A stretch of DNA of 64,000 bases from assembly GCA_050250665.1 (NCBI GenBank), contig JBFWOF010000013.1, positions 1-64,000 on the forward strand, written 5' to 3'. A program made the position numbers and the translations under genes. This DNA comes from JADKFD01 sp050250665 (GTDB lineage Bacteria > Pseudomonadota > Gammaproteobacteria > Xanthomonadales > SZUA-5). The notes beneath the pieces were generated by a model. That model was given only the letters and a program-made list of their open reading frames with translations, did not search any database and was not told where the DNA came from. Positions 7,604 through 16,010 of this stretch are shown in pieces (position 1 is the stretch's first letter; each line of letters begins with the position of its first letter).

Positions 7604-7637
7604 GGTCGCCCACTCCTATCAGTTGGCGGTCGCGGTA

Positions 7638-7671
7638 GGCGCCCCGCGGTGTTCGAGCACCGCGGGGCGCC
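7638..7671 (-). promoter_or_regulatory. Intercistronic hairpin, copy 2
   Basis: A perfect 14-bp stem, GGCGCCCCGCGGTG against CACCGCGGGGCGCC with a six-base loop, starts 10 bp after the stop of the gene at 7682-8056. It is followed by a shared leader and AGGAG-GGCGACC-ATGGCAA. No U-run follows on either strand, so it is not a standard terminator. Likely an RNA processing, stability or protein-binding element. Confidence 0.7.
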
Positions 7672-7681
7672 GTTGTATTAG

Positions 7682-8056
7682 TCACTCAGCGGGCGCACCC
7701 ACGACAGGCCGGCGCCTTCGCACATCAACAACCGGAATGCTGGCGTATTCACCCTGCGGCCCGTCTACCTCTTCCGGGATTCGCGGCGCGCTTGCGTATT
7801 CCAGTTCGGCGCGCGCCGCATCTGCGAGCAAGCGAGACTGTGCAACGGCACCAAGCCGCGCCAGCAAGTCCGGACGATGGGGCAATGCGCGCACATCCAG
7901 GGTATGCCATGCCAACGGGTTTCCGCCGGCCGGATCATCCACGACCAACGCCAGCTCGGGGCCTTCCATGTGACGATGCCAGCGGGTGAACGGGAGAACA
8001 CTCATGGTGCGATCGCTCCGAAGCGCATCAACAGCGCTTCCACCTTCGCCATTCAT
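7682..8056 (-). CDS. Unknown satellite protein, 124 residues
   Basis: The start is set at ATG 8056 because it overlaps the upstream stop as ATGA; an internal ATG at 8005 (MSVLPFTRWHRHMEGPELAL) is a possible alternative. The product contains WHRHMEGPELALVVDDP, which reads like a compact beta-rich segment. A helical, Ala/Leu-rich middle follows, and the C-terminus is Pro/Arg-rich. No family is recognised. It is coupled to the 145-residue gene at 8053-8490, so the two probably act together. They occupy the cargo position just after the integrase. A hairpin cassette follows the stop. Confidence 0.6.
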   Translation of the reverse strand: MNGEGGSAVDALRSDRTMSVLPFTRWHRHMEGPELALVVDDPAGGNPLAWHTLDVRALPHRPDLLARLGAVAQSRLLADAARAELEYASAPRIPEEVDGPQGEYASIPVVDVRRRRPVVGAPAE

Positions 8057-8490
8057 ACCGCACCGCCGACAGCACCCGCTGACACCGCCCGCGCAATCCG
8101 CGCCCGCTCGCGATCTGCGAGCCCGGAAAATATCTCGTGACGTGCGTCCTGCAGATGGCGCACGCAGCAAGAGGACCAGTCCCCCAGAAACGGAGAACCG
8201 TCGTCGTTCATAAACCGTGCGAACGGTGTGCAGTCAAACTCCACAACCGCATAGGGACGACTCTTGGACGGTCGCTGAATCTTGCGAAGACGGACCGGAA
8301 CCCCGCCCGCCCGAATTGTGGAAAGCCAACGCACCGTCGCGGGCACCACCAAATTCTGTTGCCCAAGCGGCACCTCGCCTAATTCTATAACCTCATCGCG
8401 TGGGGTTAGTTCAAGTCCATTGTCACCGTAAGCCAACACCATATCGCCGTTGGGTGATTCGGGGTTGCTGCTATCGTTCTCAGTTGCCAT
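8053..8490 (-). CDS. Unknown satellite protein, 145 residues
   Basis: The ATG at 8490 follows GAAGGAGAA at good spacing and the duplicated leader also seen before 7603. The N-terminus is polar and acidic (MATENDSSNPESPNGD). The middle has beta-rich stretches with VPATVRWLSTIRAGGVPVRL and YAVVEFDCTPFARF. The C-terminus is helical and basic and includes CCVRHLQDARHEIFSGLADR. No known domain is recognised. It is first in a coupled pair with the 124-residue gene and directly downstream of the integrase, in the same direction. The pair could be a two-component accessory system, but nothing in the sequence shows its job. Confidence 0.65.
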   Translation of the reverse strand: MATENDSSNPESPNGDMVLAYGDNGLELTPRDEVIELGEVPLGQQNLVVPATVRWLSTIRAGGVPVRLRKIQRPSKSRPYAVVEFDCTPFARFMNDDGSPFLGDWSSCCVRHLQDARHEIFSGLADRERARIARAVSAGAVGGAV

Positions 8491-8527
8491 GGTCGCCGTT
8501 CTCCTTCAATGGTCGGCGGGTGTGGTA

Positions 8528-8561
8528 GGCGCCCCGCGGTGTTACAGCACCGCGGGGCGCC
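8528..8561 (-). promoter_or_regulatory. Intercistronic hairpin, copy 1
   Basis: The same 14-bp stem as at 7638-7671, with loop TTACAG, begins three bases after the integrase stop. The following leader and the AGGAG to ATGGCAA start region also match copy 2. It separates integrase translation from the next gene. No U-run follows. The duplication of hairpin plus leader suggests a regulatory cassette rather than chance. Confidence 0.7.
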
Positions 8562-8564
8562 GCT

Positions 8565-9791
8565 TCATGCGGCCGAAGCCGCGGTTTTTTGAATCGGTGT
8601 CACGGTCGCAGGCACCGCCAGCTTATCCAGCCAGTCCGCCCAACGCTGCATTGCCGTCACGCGCGCGTCACCGAACGTGGTCCGATCGTATGCCTTGGCG
8701 ACGTTGCCGCGTTTGGCGTGCGCCAATTGAGCCTCCAACACGTCCGAATCTATCCCCAGGCGCTCCCGCCCGGCTGTGCGCAGCATTCCGCGGAAGCCGT
8801 GCGTTGCATGCCTTCCAGCAAAGCCCATGCGGCGCAGTGCGTTGCTCAAGGCATCCCGGTGTAGGTGCGGCGTGCTTTGCCTCGCCAATGGTGGAAACAC
8901 ATAGTCACGCCCCGCCGTGTAAGCCTGCATCGCCTTCAACAGCGCCAGCGCTTGCCGCGGCAGGGGCACAATGTGAGCGTGCCGGGTTTTCATGCGTTCC
9001 CCAGGGATACGCCACTCGGCAGCGTCCAAGGCCAATTCATCCCAGCGCATCGCAGCGACCATGCCCGGCCGCTGCGCCGTGTAGGCGCACATCAGCAGCG
9101 CCGCGCGCGTGACCTCGGACGGATAAGCGCGCACGGCTTTGAGTAGCGCTGCGATTTCCTCAGGCATCGTTTCCGCCGGAATGTGCCCGCCCTTTGTCGC
9201 TGCAAAGACGTCATCCAGGATCAGTAACCGCCCTTCATCGCGCAGCCCTTCGCGGATCGCGTGCCGGATCACGCCTTGGGAATACTGCCGGGCCTTGCGC
9301 GCCAGGTCGGGCGCATGCTCGGCTATGCCCTTGAGCACCGCGCCAACGTCCTTGCTGGCCAGCGTGGCGACTTTCTTAGTCTTGAGCTTGGGCAGCAAAT
9401 AGGTGCGCGCCACGTAATCCGCTTTGCGCAGGCTCTCGGGCGCCCAAGTCTTGCCCTTGAACGCCAGCCAGTCCGCACATACCGCGCCAAAAGTGCCGCG
9501 CGATGCGCGCAGCTCGTCGGCCTTGTCAGACTTACGTTGCTCGCTCGGGTCCGTTCCCGCTTGCAGCAGCTCGCGCGCTGCGTCGCGGCGCTTGCGAGCA
9601 TCGGATAGCGACACGTCGGGGAACACGCCAAAGCCCAAGCGCTTTTCCTTCCCGCCGTGCCTGTACTTCCAACGCCAGTAACGGCCGCCCTCCGCAGTCA
9701 CTTCCAGGTAAAGCCCGCCGCCGTCCCAATGCCGCCCGACTGCGGGGTTGCGCAGTGCTACTGCCGATAGCTTGTTGGATGCCTTGGCCAT
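8565..9791 (-). CDS. Tyrosine integrase, P4 type with DUF4102-like arm-binding domain
   Basis: The 408-residue integrase would insert and excise the element at the neighbouring tRNA-Leu gene. The N-terminal arm-binding domain (about 1-90) has the DUF4102-like GGLYLEVTAEGGRYWRWKYR and RLGFGVFPDVSLSDARKRRD pattern. A helical core-binding domain spans about 100-200. The catalytic domain carries R241 (TAQRPGM), H331 and R334 (HGFRGM), H358 (QLAHAK) and Y368 (AYDRTT), a complete set. The gene points away from the tRNA. The promoter side holds GTGCCCCCAA repeats and a large dyad that may be arm sites. The MAKASNKLSA start at 9791 fits the family. Confidence 0.95.
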   Translation of the reverse strand: MAKASNKLSAVALRNPAVGRHWDGGGLYLEVTAEGGRYWRWKYRHGGKEKRLGFGVFPDVSLSDARKRRDAARELLQAGTDPSEQRKSDKADELRASRGTFGAVCADWLAFKGKTWAPESLRKADYVARTYLLPKLKTKKVATLASKDVGAVLKGIAEHAPDLARKARQYSQGVIRHAIREGLRDEGRLLILDDVFAATKGGHIPAETMPEEIAALLKAVRAYPSEVTRAALLMCAYTAQRPGMVAAMRWDELALDAAEWRIPGERMKTRHAHIVPLPRQALALLKAMQAYTAGRDYVFPPLARQSTPHLHRDALSNALRRMGFAGRHATHGFRGMLRTAGRERLGIDSDVLEAQLAHAKRGNVAKAYDRTTFGDARVTAMQRWADWLDKLAVPATVTPIQKTAASAA

Positions 9792-9805
9792 GGCTTAGGT
9801 CCCGA

Positions 9806-9846
9806 TATGCCCCCGCCTGGGAATGTGCCCCCAAGTGTGCCCCCAA
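9806..9846. repeat. Direct repeats upstream of the integrase
   Basis: TGTGCCCCCAA occurs at 9824-9834 and 9836-9846, and a variant TATGCCCCCGC at 9806-9816. They lie 15-55 bp upstream of the integrase start, between it and the tRNA. Short direct repeats here are typical of integrase arm-type binding sites. They could also affect integrase transcription. Confidence 0.5.
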
Positions 9847-9863
9847 CTGGGGCCGGATGCAAT

Positions 9864-9948
9864 CGGACGCTATTCGATGCCATAGAACGCAAAAACCCCG
9901 CCGGAGCGGGGTTTTTGGTGTTTCGTCGGATGGCATCGGAGCCGTCCG
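9864..9948. repeat. Two-step inverted repeat enclosing the terminator
   Basis: CGGACG (9864-9869) pairs with CGTCCG (9943-9948), and CGATGCCAT (9875-9883) pairs with ATGGCATCG (9930-9938). Both arms are centred on the terminator hairpin at 9891-9916. The block lies just downstream of the tRNA 3' end, where the attachment core is expected. It may be a binding site for integrase or excisionase, or an extended terminator stem. Confidence 0.55.
9891..9916 (-). terminator. Rho-independent terminator, works on both strands
   Basis: AAAAACCCCGC and GCGGGGTTTTT form an 11-bp stem with a four-base loop and U-runs in both directions. On the minus strand it ends the tRNA-Leu transcript 42 bases after CCA and keeps it from entering the integrase gene. 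Confidence 0.85.
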
Positions 9949-9958
9949 GATGTTCAAT

Positions 9959-10045
<87 letters not shown>

Positions 10046-10081
10046 GTCGAGCAGATGCAAGCACATCTGCGCGAGCCGTGC

Positions 10082-10110
10082 AGATTAGAGGGGGACTAAT
10101 CGCTTGTCAA
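10082..10110 (-). promoter_or_regulatory. Sigma-70 promoter of tRNA-Leu
   Basis: A perfect TTGACA (10110-10105) and TAATCT (10087-10082) are separated by 17 bp, about 39 bp upstream of the mature tRNA 5' end. The -35 box overlaps the stop codon of the gene ending at 10107. A small hairpin (GCAGATG/CATCTGC, 10051-10070) lies in the precursor leader. Confidence 0.8.
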
Positions 10111-12011
10111 TGGGGTGAACTCGAAGAAATGGGAGGAATCGATTCGAAGCCGTCGTTGAAGATGGCACTACCGCCGCTGAAGGTGGCGATGGCGGTTGCG
10201 GCGCTGTCGACGTCGATGATGCAGGTCGCCGTTCCGCTGCAGGCGCCGGTCCAGCCGGTGAAACTGGCGCCGCCGGTGCCGGTGGCGGTGAGTTCCAGCT
10301 GGGTGCCGAGGTCGAACTGGGCCGAGCAGTTGCTGCTGCAGTTGATGCCGGTGGGGGTACTGGTGACGGTGCCGCTGCCAGCGCCGGCGAATTCCACGCT
10401 GATGGTCGGCCGGGCGTCGCGCTCGCGTGCGAACCAGAAGCTGCGAACCTGGGCATTGCCATTCGCGGTGCCACCCACCTGCACGCGGCCGATGCCGAGC
10501 CAGGTATTCGGATAGCGCTCGTGCGGGGTGACGCCGTTGTAGTCGCCCCAGCGTGCGACAGCGCCGGCATCTCCGGTTGCGACCGGGAAGGTCTCCCAGC
10601 CGTTGTTGGCCACGGGCGGCGACAGATCGTCGCGGATGATGGCGCGCACGCGCGGATGGGTGTCACCGCCCAGGTTGTCGATCACGCCACCGAGTGCTCC
10701 CTGCTGGTTGACCGAGAAGATCGGATAGAGGAAGGCGTTGGTCGTGCTCCAGATATCCGGCTCGGAAACCAATGCCAGCGTGTCCGGATTGAAGATGGCG
10801 ATGCGGGTGAACGGGAAGGGGCGATTCGGCGGAATCTGGGCGGAAGTCCAGGCGACGCCGAGTTCGCTGTCGGTGATCCAGCCGCCCTGGCCGCGGGTGT
10901 TGGCGCGCCCGCAGGGATTGGTGCCGTCGGGCCCGGTGCAGGTATAGGTGCCACCCTGGGTGGTCGACAGTCCGCTGACATTGGTGATGGTCGGCTGCGC
11001 GTCGGCTTCCGGCCACTTCAGGAGGGTCAGGGAGTTGCTGCCGGATATGGACGCAAAGTACATGGTCGTGCGCCCGGGTCGATTACCGTCTGCGGCGGCT
11101 CCATGCACGGCCATGATGCTGCCGAAGCTGTTGCTGAGGTAGGTGCTGACCGTCAGCGGCTGGTTGTTCTGCAACTGGGTCAGCGGAATCCTGAAGATCG
11201 CCGCGCCCGTGTAGGCATTGCTGGCGGTGGTGAAGATGTTGGTGGTGAAATAGAGATAGTTGGCACTGGCCTGCAGGTGCGGGAAGTCGAACCAGACGCC
11301 GCTGAGTCCGAGCTGGTCGGGCGTGAATCCGAAATGCGTCCAGGTGTTGCTGGCCAACCCGGCCTGACCGTTGGCCATGGCCACGCGCACACCGCCGGAG
11401 TCGCCTGAGGTACTACCTGTCTTGCTGTACTGGAGAAACCAGAAGATCAGATCCCGATCAGCGACCTGGATGACACGCTGGTCGCAACAGAAGGATGCGG
11501 TAAATGGCGCCGGCGAGCTCGGAAACAGCGTGTACGGACTGACATAGTTGCGCGTCTGCCCGTTGTCGGTGGAAATCGTCGCGAACCAGTTGTAGGTTTC
11601 GAAGATGCCGGCGCCCTGACTGCCGACGCTGGGCTCGGCAACATTGGAGACACTGCCGCCACTGGGGCGGTATTCGCTGTTGCGCAGCAGCGTGAAGGCG
11701 GATCCGGCGCCGCGATCGGTGGTCGAGGTGGGCGGAACGGGAGAGATGCGCACCGTATCACCCGATTCGATCCAGGGCTCACCCAGCTGTCCCTCGCGCT
11801 CCTCATATTCGCGCTCGTACTTGGTGTTTTCCGGCACCGGCGGTGGCTGCTTGTAAACCGGACCAGTCACGGTCTTCCCGGCAGGCGCCGTGAACACCAC
11901 CATACGGCCCTCGCTGACGCGTTTGCTTTCCGCCGCGCTCACGCCGGCGCCGTCGAAAGTCAGCCCGAGAATCAGAGCCGTCACCACCACTGAATCCGAT
12001 ATCTTGCTCAT
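10107..12011 (-). CDS. Exported protein with InlB-type repeat and GFE tail
   Basis: The 634-residue protein starts at ATG 12011; the frame extends to 12233 but runs into dispersed repeat DNA. A signal peptide is likely (VVVTALILGLTFDGAGVSAA). The body is rich in Asn, Thr, Ser and Gly and looks like an extracellular beta-propeller or beta-helix fold. Near the C-terminus is a divergent InlB/Big-like repeat with paired cysteines (GTVTSTPTGINCSSNCSAQF and GWTGACSGTATC). The last residues, IFNDGFESIPPISSSSPH, resemble the C-terminal GFE tag of the peroxidase at 21095. No enzyme motif is recognised. It is convergent with nothing and lies next to the tRNA promoter. Confidence 0.75.
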   Translation of the reverse strand: MSKISDSVVVTALILGLTFDGAGVSAAESKRVSEGRMVVFTAPAGKTVTGPVYKQPPPVPENTKYEREYEEREGQLGEPWIESGDTVRISPVPPTSTTDRGAGSAFTLLRNSEYRPSGGSVSNVAEPSVGSQGAGIFETYNWFATISTDNGQTRNYVSPYTLFPSSPAPFTASFCCDQRVIQVADRDLIFWFLQYSKTGSTSGDSGGVRVAMANGQAGLASNTWTHFGFTPDQLGLSGVWFDFPHLQASANYLYFTTNIFTTASNAYTGAAIFRIPLTQLQNNQPLTVSTYLSNSFGSIMAVHGAAADGNRPGRTTMYFASISGSNSLTLLKWPEADAQPTITNVSGLSTTQGGTYTCTGPDGTNPCGRANTRGQGGWITDSELGVAWTSAQIPPNRPFPFTRIAIFNPDTLALVSEPDIWSTTNAFLYPIFSVNQQGALGGVIDNLGGDTHPRVRAIIRDDLSPPVANNGWETFPVATGDAGAVARWGDYNGVTPHERYPNTWLGIGRVQVGGTANGNAQVRSFWFARERDARPTISVEFAGAGSGTVTSTPTGINCSSNCSAQFDLGTQLELTATGTGGASFTGWTGACSGTATCIIDVDSAATAIATFSGGSAIFNDGFESIPPISSSSPH

Positions 12012-12274
12012 CCGAATCTGCCAGGTCAGAAATTCCGGCACGGAAATTAGCACTGTCGGCGTGATGATGTCGCCCTTGGGGGGCGGCCGCGAGGCATCCG
12101 CGGCCAGGAGCGGGGCACGAAGGACGCGAAGGAAAAGCAGAAAGGGCACGAAGAAAACTGATCGGTACTGCTTCGGCTCTCTTTGCGAGCTTTCCGCTTT
12201 TCCTTCGCGATCTTTGCGTCCTGCTTTTGCCACCAGCCAGCCGATCGGCCCGACTTGCCGAGCGCGGCTCGGGA

Positions 12275-14191
12275 TTAATCCTCGGCCAGCACCACGATCA
12301 TGTCATTGGCGGCAAAACGGATCTTCTCGGTCTTGGTCGGGTTGAGCTTGACCCCGTAGCCGCGATCAGCGTCGTGGGCGAAGGCCATCTGGCGGTAGCC
12401 GATGGCGGTTTCGCCGCGGCGGGCGGCAGCTTCGGTGAGGGTGTAGAAATCGACCATGTGTTCGGTGCTGATGTAGTCGCGCATGGGCCGGATATAGATT
12501 TCCGAGCCTTCAGCGCTGAACAGGATCTGCAGCACCTGGTCCAGCGCCTTGTTCTCGGCCAGTTGCGACAGCATCAGACTGACCAGCTTGTCACTGACGA
12601 TGAAGTCATCGGCCTTGGCCACCTGGGCGAGCGTGCGGTTGCGCAGGTCCATCATCTCGCTGACGATGTTGAGATCCACGTCCAGTTGCTCGGCGATATT
12701 GCGCAGATGCAGCAGTGTGATCAGAGTCTTCGCATCGGCCTGCTGCACCGGCAGATCGCTGTAACTGAGCAGGATGATGTGGTTGTAGGTGTGCACCTTC
12801 AGTGCATCCAACTTGGCGCGATTACTGATATCGCCATCGGCGAAGCGCAAGCGTTGGCGCTGCATGCTCCGGGACAGTTGGAGCAAGCGGTCGCGGACGC
12901 CCTCGCTCTGGCACATGACCACGACTTCCGAGCCCGCGGACACATAGTTGTCGAGCTCGCGAATGATCGCTTCACCCTTGGGATTCCAGCCCAGGATCAG
13001 CGTGCGTTCGGGCGGCGCCGTGCGCTCGGGAACTGAGACCAGCGCGCCCAGATCCGGCCGCGGCTGAGTGTCGGCACTGGCCAGCACCAGAGTGTCGTCG
13101 TCTTCGCTGACGGCAATGACGCTGTCGCCCGCGGCGAATCGGGTGTCCATCGGCGGATTCACCAGGGCCTGGCCATCGGCGCGCATGATGCCGATGACGG
13201 CAGAATCGACATAGGCGTCGATGATCTGGCGATAGCTCTTGCCGGCCAATGCCGGCTCGGGCTTGATGTAGATCTCGGCGCCGTCGAAATCCAGCAGCTC
13301 GGTGTAGACCACGCTGAGGCCGGACTGGCGGCAGGTCTGCGCGGTGACGCGGGCGATCAGGTCATCACCGCGCACGTAGATGGCTTCGGCGCCGCCCACC
13401 AGTTCTGCAGCTTCCAGGTTGGCTTCATCCCGGATCTCGGCAACGATGTGGTAGGGCTCTGCGCGCCGATGCGGATTGTTGGTGAGCGCCAGCACCGACT
13501 TGATGACATGGATGTCGGGGCTGTCGCTCTCCGGCGCGAGAATGACCACCGCGCGCGCCGAATTGGGGGTCACCACGGCCAGGTCGTCCAGATCCAGCGG
13601 ATCGCCGCTGCGACAGATCACCTTGGTGTTGGCGGTGCTCGGGAACTTGGCGCGGATGTCGTCATCCATCTCGACCTTGTCGCGGTCGGCCAGAATCACG
13701 ATGCGTGGCTGCTTCTGGTTGGCGTTGGCGATGATCAGTTCGCCAATGATGGAATAGATCTTGGTGGACCAACCCAGGATAAGCGTGAAATTGTCCTCGA
13801 TGACCCGCGAGCGACCCTTGCGCAGCTCGGTCAATCGGGCGTCCAGCCCCGCCGTGATGGTGCCGATCAGGCTGCTGACGATGAAGATGCCGCCGATGGT
13901 GACGATCAGCATCAGCGAGCGCAGACCCCAGCCGGCATCGGCGGCGAGATTGCCGGCATCGATGGCATGCATCAGGCTCTGCCAGCCGCCTTCGAGGAAG
14001 CCGAGCCTGGAATTGTCGGCATCTGCCGGATCGGTGCCCATTCCGGTGATGGCAATGGTGATGGCCGCCAGCACCACGATGACCACCGACACCAGCGCCA
14101 GCCAGGCAATGATGGCCGGGGCACCCCGGGACAGAGTGTTCTCGAAGCGATAGCGCCATCGATCACGCCAACTGACGTCACGATGCGGCAT
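12275..14191 (-). CDS. CASTOR/POLLUX-like ion channel with RCK-type domains
   Basis: The 638-residue inner-membrane protein has a first transmembrane helix (IIAWLALVSVVIVVLAAITIAI), a pore-like region and a second helix (LMLIVTIGGIFIVSSLIGTI). Two large cytosolic RCK/TrkA-N-like regions follow. The first begins ILGWSTKIYSIIGELIIAN; the second begins LILGWNPKGEAIIRELDNYV. That arrangement, with the GW-S/N-K motif, is characteristic of bacterial relatives of the plant CASTOR/POLLUX channels, thought to conduct cations. A C-terminal TrkA-C-like segment ends the protein. ATG 14191 is preferred over 14224 because a purine-rich GAGGGGAA precedes it. It stands alone, flanked by repeats. Confidence 0.85.
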   Translation of the reverse strand: MPHRDVSWRDRWRYRFENTLSRGAPAIIAWLALVSVVIVVLAAITIAITGMGTDPADADNSRLGFLEGGWQSLMHAIDAGNLAADAGWGLRSLMLIVTIGGIFIVSSLIGTITAGLDARLTELRKGRSRVIEDNFTLILGWSTKIYSIIGELIIANANQKQPRIVILADRDKVEMDDDIRAKFPSTANTKVICRSGDPLDLDDLAVVTPNSARAVVILAPESDSPDIHVIKSVLALTNNPHRRAEPYHIVAEIRDEANLEAAELVGGAEAIYVRGDDLIARVTAQTCRQSGLSVVYTELLDFDGAEIYIKPEPALAGKSYRQIIDAYVDSAVIGIMRADGQALVNPPMDTRFAAGDSVIAVSEDDDTLVLASADTQPRPDLGALVSVPERTAPPERTLILGWNPKGEAIIRELDNYVSAGSEVVVMCQSEGVRDRLLQLSRSMQRQRLRFADGDISNRAKLDALKVHTYNHIILLSYSDLPVQQADAKTLITLLHLRNIAEQLDVDLNIVSEMMDLRNRTLAQVAKADDFIVSDKLVSLMLSQLAENKALDQVLQILFSAEGSEIYIRPMRDYISTEHMVDFYTLTEAAARRGETAIGYRQMAFAHDADRGYGVKLNPTKTEKIRFAANDMIVVLAED

Positions 14192-14269
14192 GGGTGTATT
14201 CCCCTCGTTCCAGGCGCTGTGCATGGACGATAGCCTGAAACAGGCCCCGCGTAGGAGCGCCCTTGCGGC

Positions 14270-14540
14270 GCGACCGCGGCCAGAAGCGGGACGCGAAGGA
14301 CGCGAAGGAAAAGCAGAAAGAACGCCAAGTAGAGCAAGACCAACTCCGGATCAGCTTTTCTTCGTGTCCTTTCTGCTTTTCCTTCGTGATTTTCGCGTCC
14401 TTCCTTGGACATCAACTCTCGACGGATCCCAGTTCTCGCCGCCAACCCGAGCACGGCGGTCGCGACGCGAGGTCGCTCCTACTCCGGCACCCCAAGCACG
14501 GCGGTCGCGACGCGAGGTCGCTCCTACTCAGGCACCCTGC
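14270..14540. repeat. Intergenic repeats (hairpin family and 45-bp direct repeat)
   Basis: GGACGCGAAGGAAAAGCAG near 14290 faces its complement CTGCTTTTCCTTCGTG near 14368 to form a long imperfect hairpin. The same family occurs at about 12115-12225. Next, AGCACGGCGGTCGCGACGCG is repeated at 14450 and 14495 with 45-bp spacing. No gene is seen between 14192 and 14612. Confidence 0.75.
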
Positions 14541-14612
14541 CCTTTTGTACGCTGTCGGTCAGGGGCCCGGATGAAACAGACTTGGGGCTGAGAATCCGGG
14601 CAAACCGCATCC

Positions 14613-16010
14613 ATGTCCTTGCTGATCGTCCTTGCTGCGTTGACCTTCCTGATGGTGGTGGCCTATCGCGGCTACAGCGTCATCCTGTTCGCGCCGGTGG
14701 CGGCGCTTGGCGCGGTGCTGCTGACTGACCCCTCGCTGGTGGCGCCGATGTTCACCGGCCTGTTCATGGACAAGATGGTCGGCTTTCTGAAGCTGTACTT
14801 CCCGGTGTTCCTGCTCGGCGCGGTGTTCGGCAAGCTGATCGAAGTCTCGGGATTCAGCAAGTCCATTGTCGCCGCCACCATTCGAGTGGTGGGTGCGCAG
14901 CGGGCGATGCTGTCGATCGTGATGGTCTGCGCCATCCTAACCTACGGCGGCGTGTCGCTGTTCGTGGTGGTGTTTGCGGTCTACCCCTTTGCCGCCGAAC
15001 TGTTCCGCCAGAGCGACATTCCCAAGCGCCTGATTCCGGGCACCATCGCGCTCGGCGCCTTCACCTTCACCATGGACGCGCTGCCGGGCACGCCGCAGAT
15101 CCAGAACATCATTCCGACCTCCTTCTTCGGCACCAATACCTGGGCGGCGCCGTGGCTGGGTGTGATCGGCGCCATCTTCATCCTGATCTGTGGCATGAGC
15201 TACCTGGAATGGCGGCGACGGGTCGCAGCGGCGGCCGGCGAAGGCTATGGCGACAATCTGCTCAATGAACCGGTGAACTTCAGCGGTGGTCGCCTGGCGC
15301 ATCCGCTGATCGCCATCCTGCCGCTGGTGCTGGTGGGCGTCAGCAACAAGATGTTCACGATGTGGATTCCCGGCACCTACGGCAGCACCCACGAGTTCCT
15401 GCCATCGGTGATGGGCAATGCCGCCCCGGTGGTGCAGGAAGTGTCGAAGGTGGCGGCAATCTGGGCGGTGCAGGGCGCATTGCTGATCGGGATCGCCACG
15501 GTGCTGGTGTTTGCCTGGAAATCGGTGTTCAGCAGCTTCGCCGAAGGCTCCAAACAGGCCGTCGGCGGGGCCATGCTGGCGGCGATGAACACCGCCTCGG
15601 AATACGGCTTTGGCGCCGTGATCGCAGCGCTGCCGGGCTTCCTGGTGGTGGCCAACGCGCTCGGCGCCATCCCCAATCCGCTGGTCAACGAAGCCATCAC
15701 CGTGACCTCACTGGCCGGCATTACCGGATCGGCATCGGGCGGCATGAGCATCGCCCTGGCGGCGATGTCCGACACTTTCATTGCCAATGCCCAGGCTGCC
15801 GGAATTCCGCTGGAGGTCTTCCACCGGGTGGCGGCCATGGCTTCGGGCGGCATGGATACGCTGCCGCACAATGGTGCGGTGATCACGCTGCTGGCGGTGA
15901 CCGGCCTCAGCCATCGGCAGTCCTACAAGGACATCTTTGCGATCACCATCATCAAGACGCTCGCGGTCTTCGTGATCATCGCGGCCTACTATCTGACCGG
16001 CTGGGTCTGA
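14613..16010 (+). CDS. GntP-family permease (organic acid transporter)
   Basis: The 465-residue protein is almost entirely membrane-embedded, with about 12 hydrophobic segments from the first residues (MSLLIVLAALTFLMVVAYRG). It has the GntP/ion-transporter layout: a conserved TYGGVSLFVVVFAVYPFA loop, an ALPGTPQIQNIIPTSFF segment, and ASGGMSIALAAMSDTFI and ASGGMDTLPHNGAVIT near the end. The family takes up gluconate, hydroxybutyrate and similar acids with protons. ATG 14613 is used, without a strong ribosome-binding site. The gene is single. The substrate cannot be told; the TMDALPGTPQ and MDTLPHNG motifs are shared with hydroxybutyrate-type members. Confidence 0.85.
   Translation: MSLLIVLAALTFLMVVAYRGYSVILFAPVAALGAVLLTDPSLVAPMFTGLFMDKMVGFLKLYFPVFLLGAVFGKLIEVSGFSKSIVAATIRVVGAQRAMLSIVMVCAILTYGGVSLFVVVFAVYPFAAELFRQSDIPKRLIPGTIALGAFTFTMDALPGTPQIQNIIPTSFFGTNTWAAPWLGVIGAIFILICGMSYLEWRRRVAAAAGEGYGDNLLNEPVNFSGGRLAHPLIAILPLVLVGVSNKMFTMWIPGTYGSTHEFLPSVMGNAAPVVQEVSKVAAIWAVQGALLIGIATVLVFAWKSVFSSFAEGSKQAVGGAMLAAMNTASEYGFGAVIAALPGFLVVANALGAIPNPLVNEAITVTSLAGITGSASGGMSIALAAMSDTFIANAQAAGIPLEVFHRVAAMASGGMDTLPHNGAVITLLAVTGLSHRQSYKDIFAITIIKTLAVFVIIAAYYLTGWV

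Larger units (their letters stand above)
1..9958. mobile_element. P4/PICI-like integrated satellite element at tRNA-Leu (left end not seen)
   Basis: The stretch between the window start and tRNA-Leu(CAG) has the gene order of a P4-like satellite or PICI on the minus strand: tyrosine integrase next to the tRNA, accessory genes, AlpA-like regulator, small Cys/His protein, primase-helicase and a TerS-like HTH protein. A serine recombinase on the plus strand lies at the far end within repeats. No capsid, tail or conjugation genes are visible, so the element would depend on a helper. I looked for a second copy of the tRNA 3' end as the distal attachment site and did not find one, so the left boundary may be outside the window. 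The 1-1880 repeat and recombinase region could be a separate element. Confidence 0.75.

Noticed and set aside
8528..8561. Terminator after the integrase
   Set aside because: No U-run on either strand and the same stem is duplicated as part of a leader cassette.
10521..11408. 295-codon plus-strand frame inside the exported protein gene
   Set aside because: Antisense shadow; Gly/Ala/Arg-rich and no domain.
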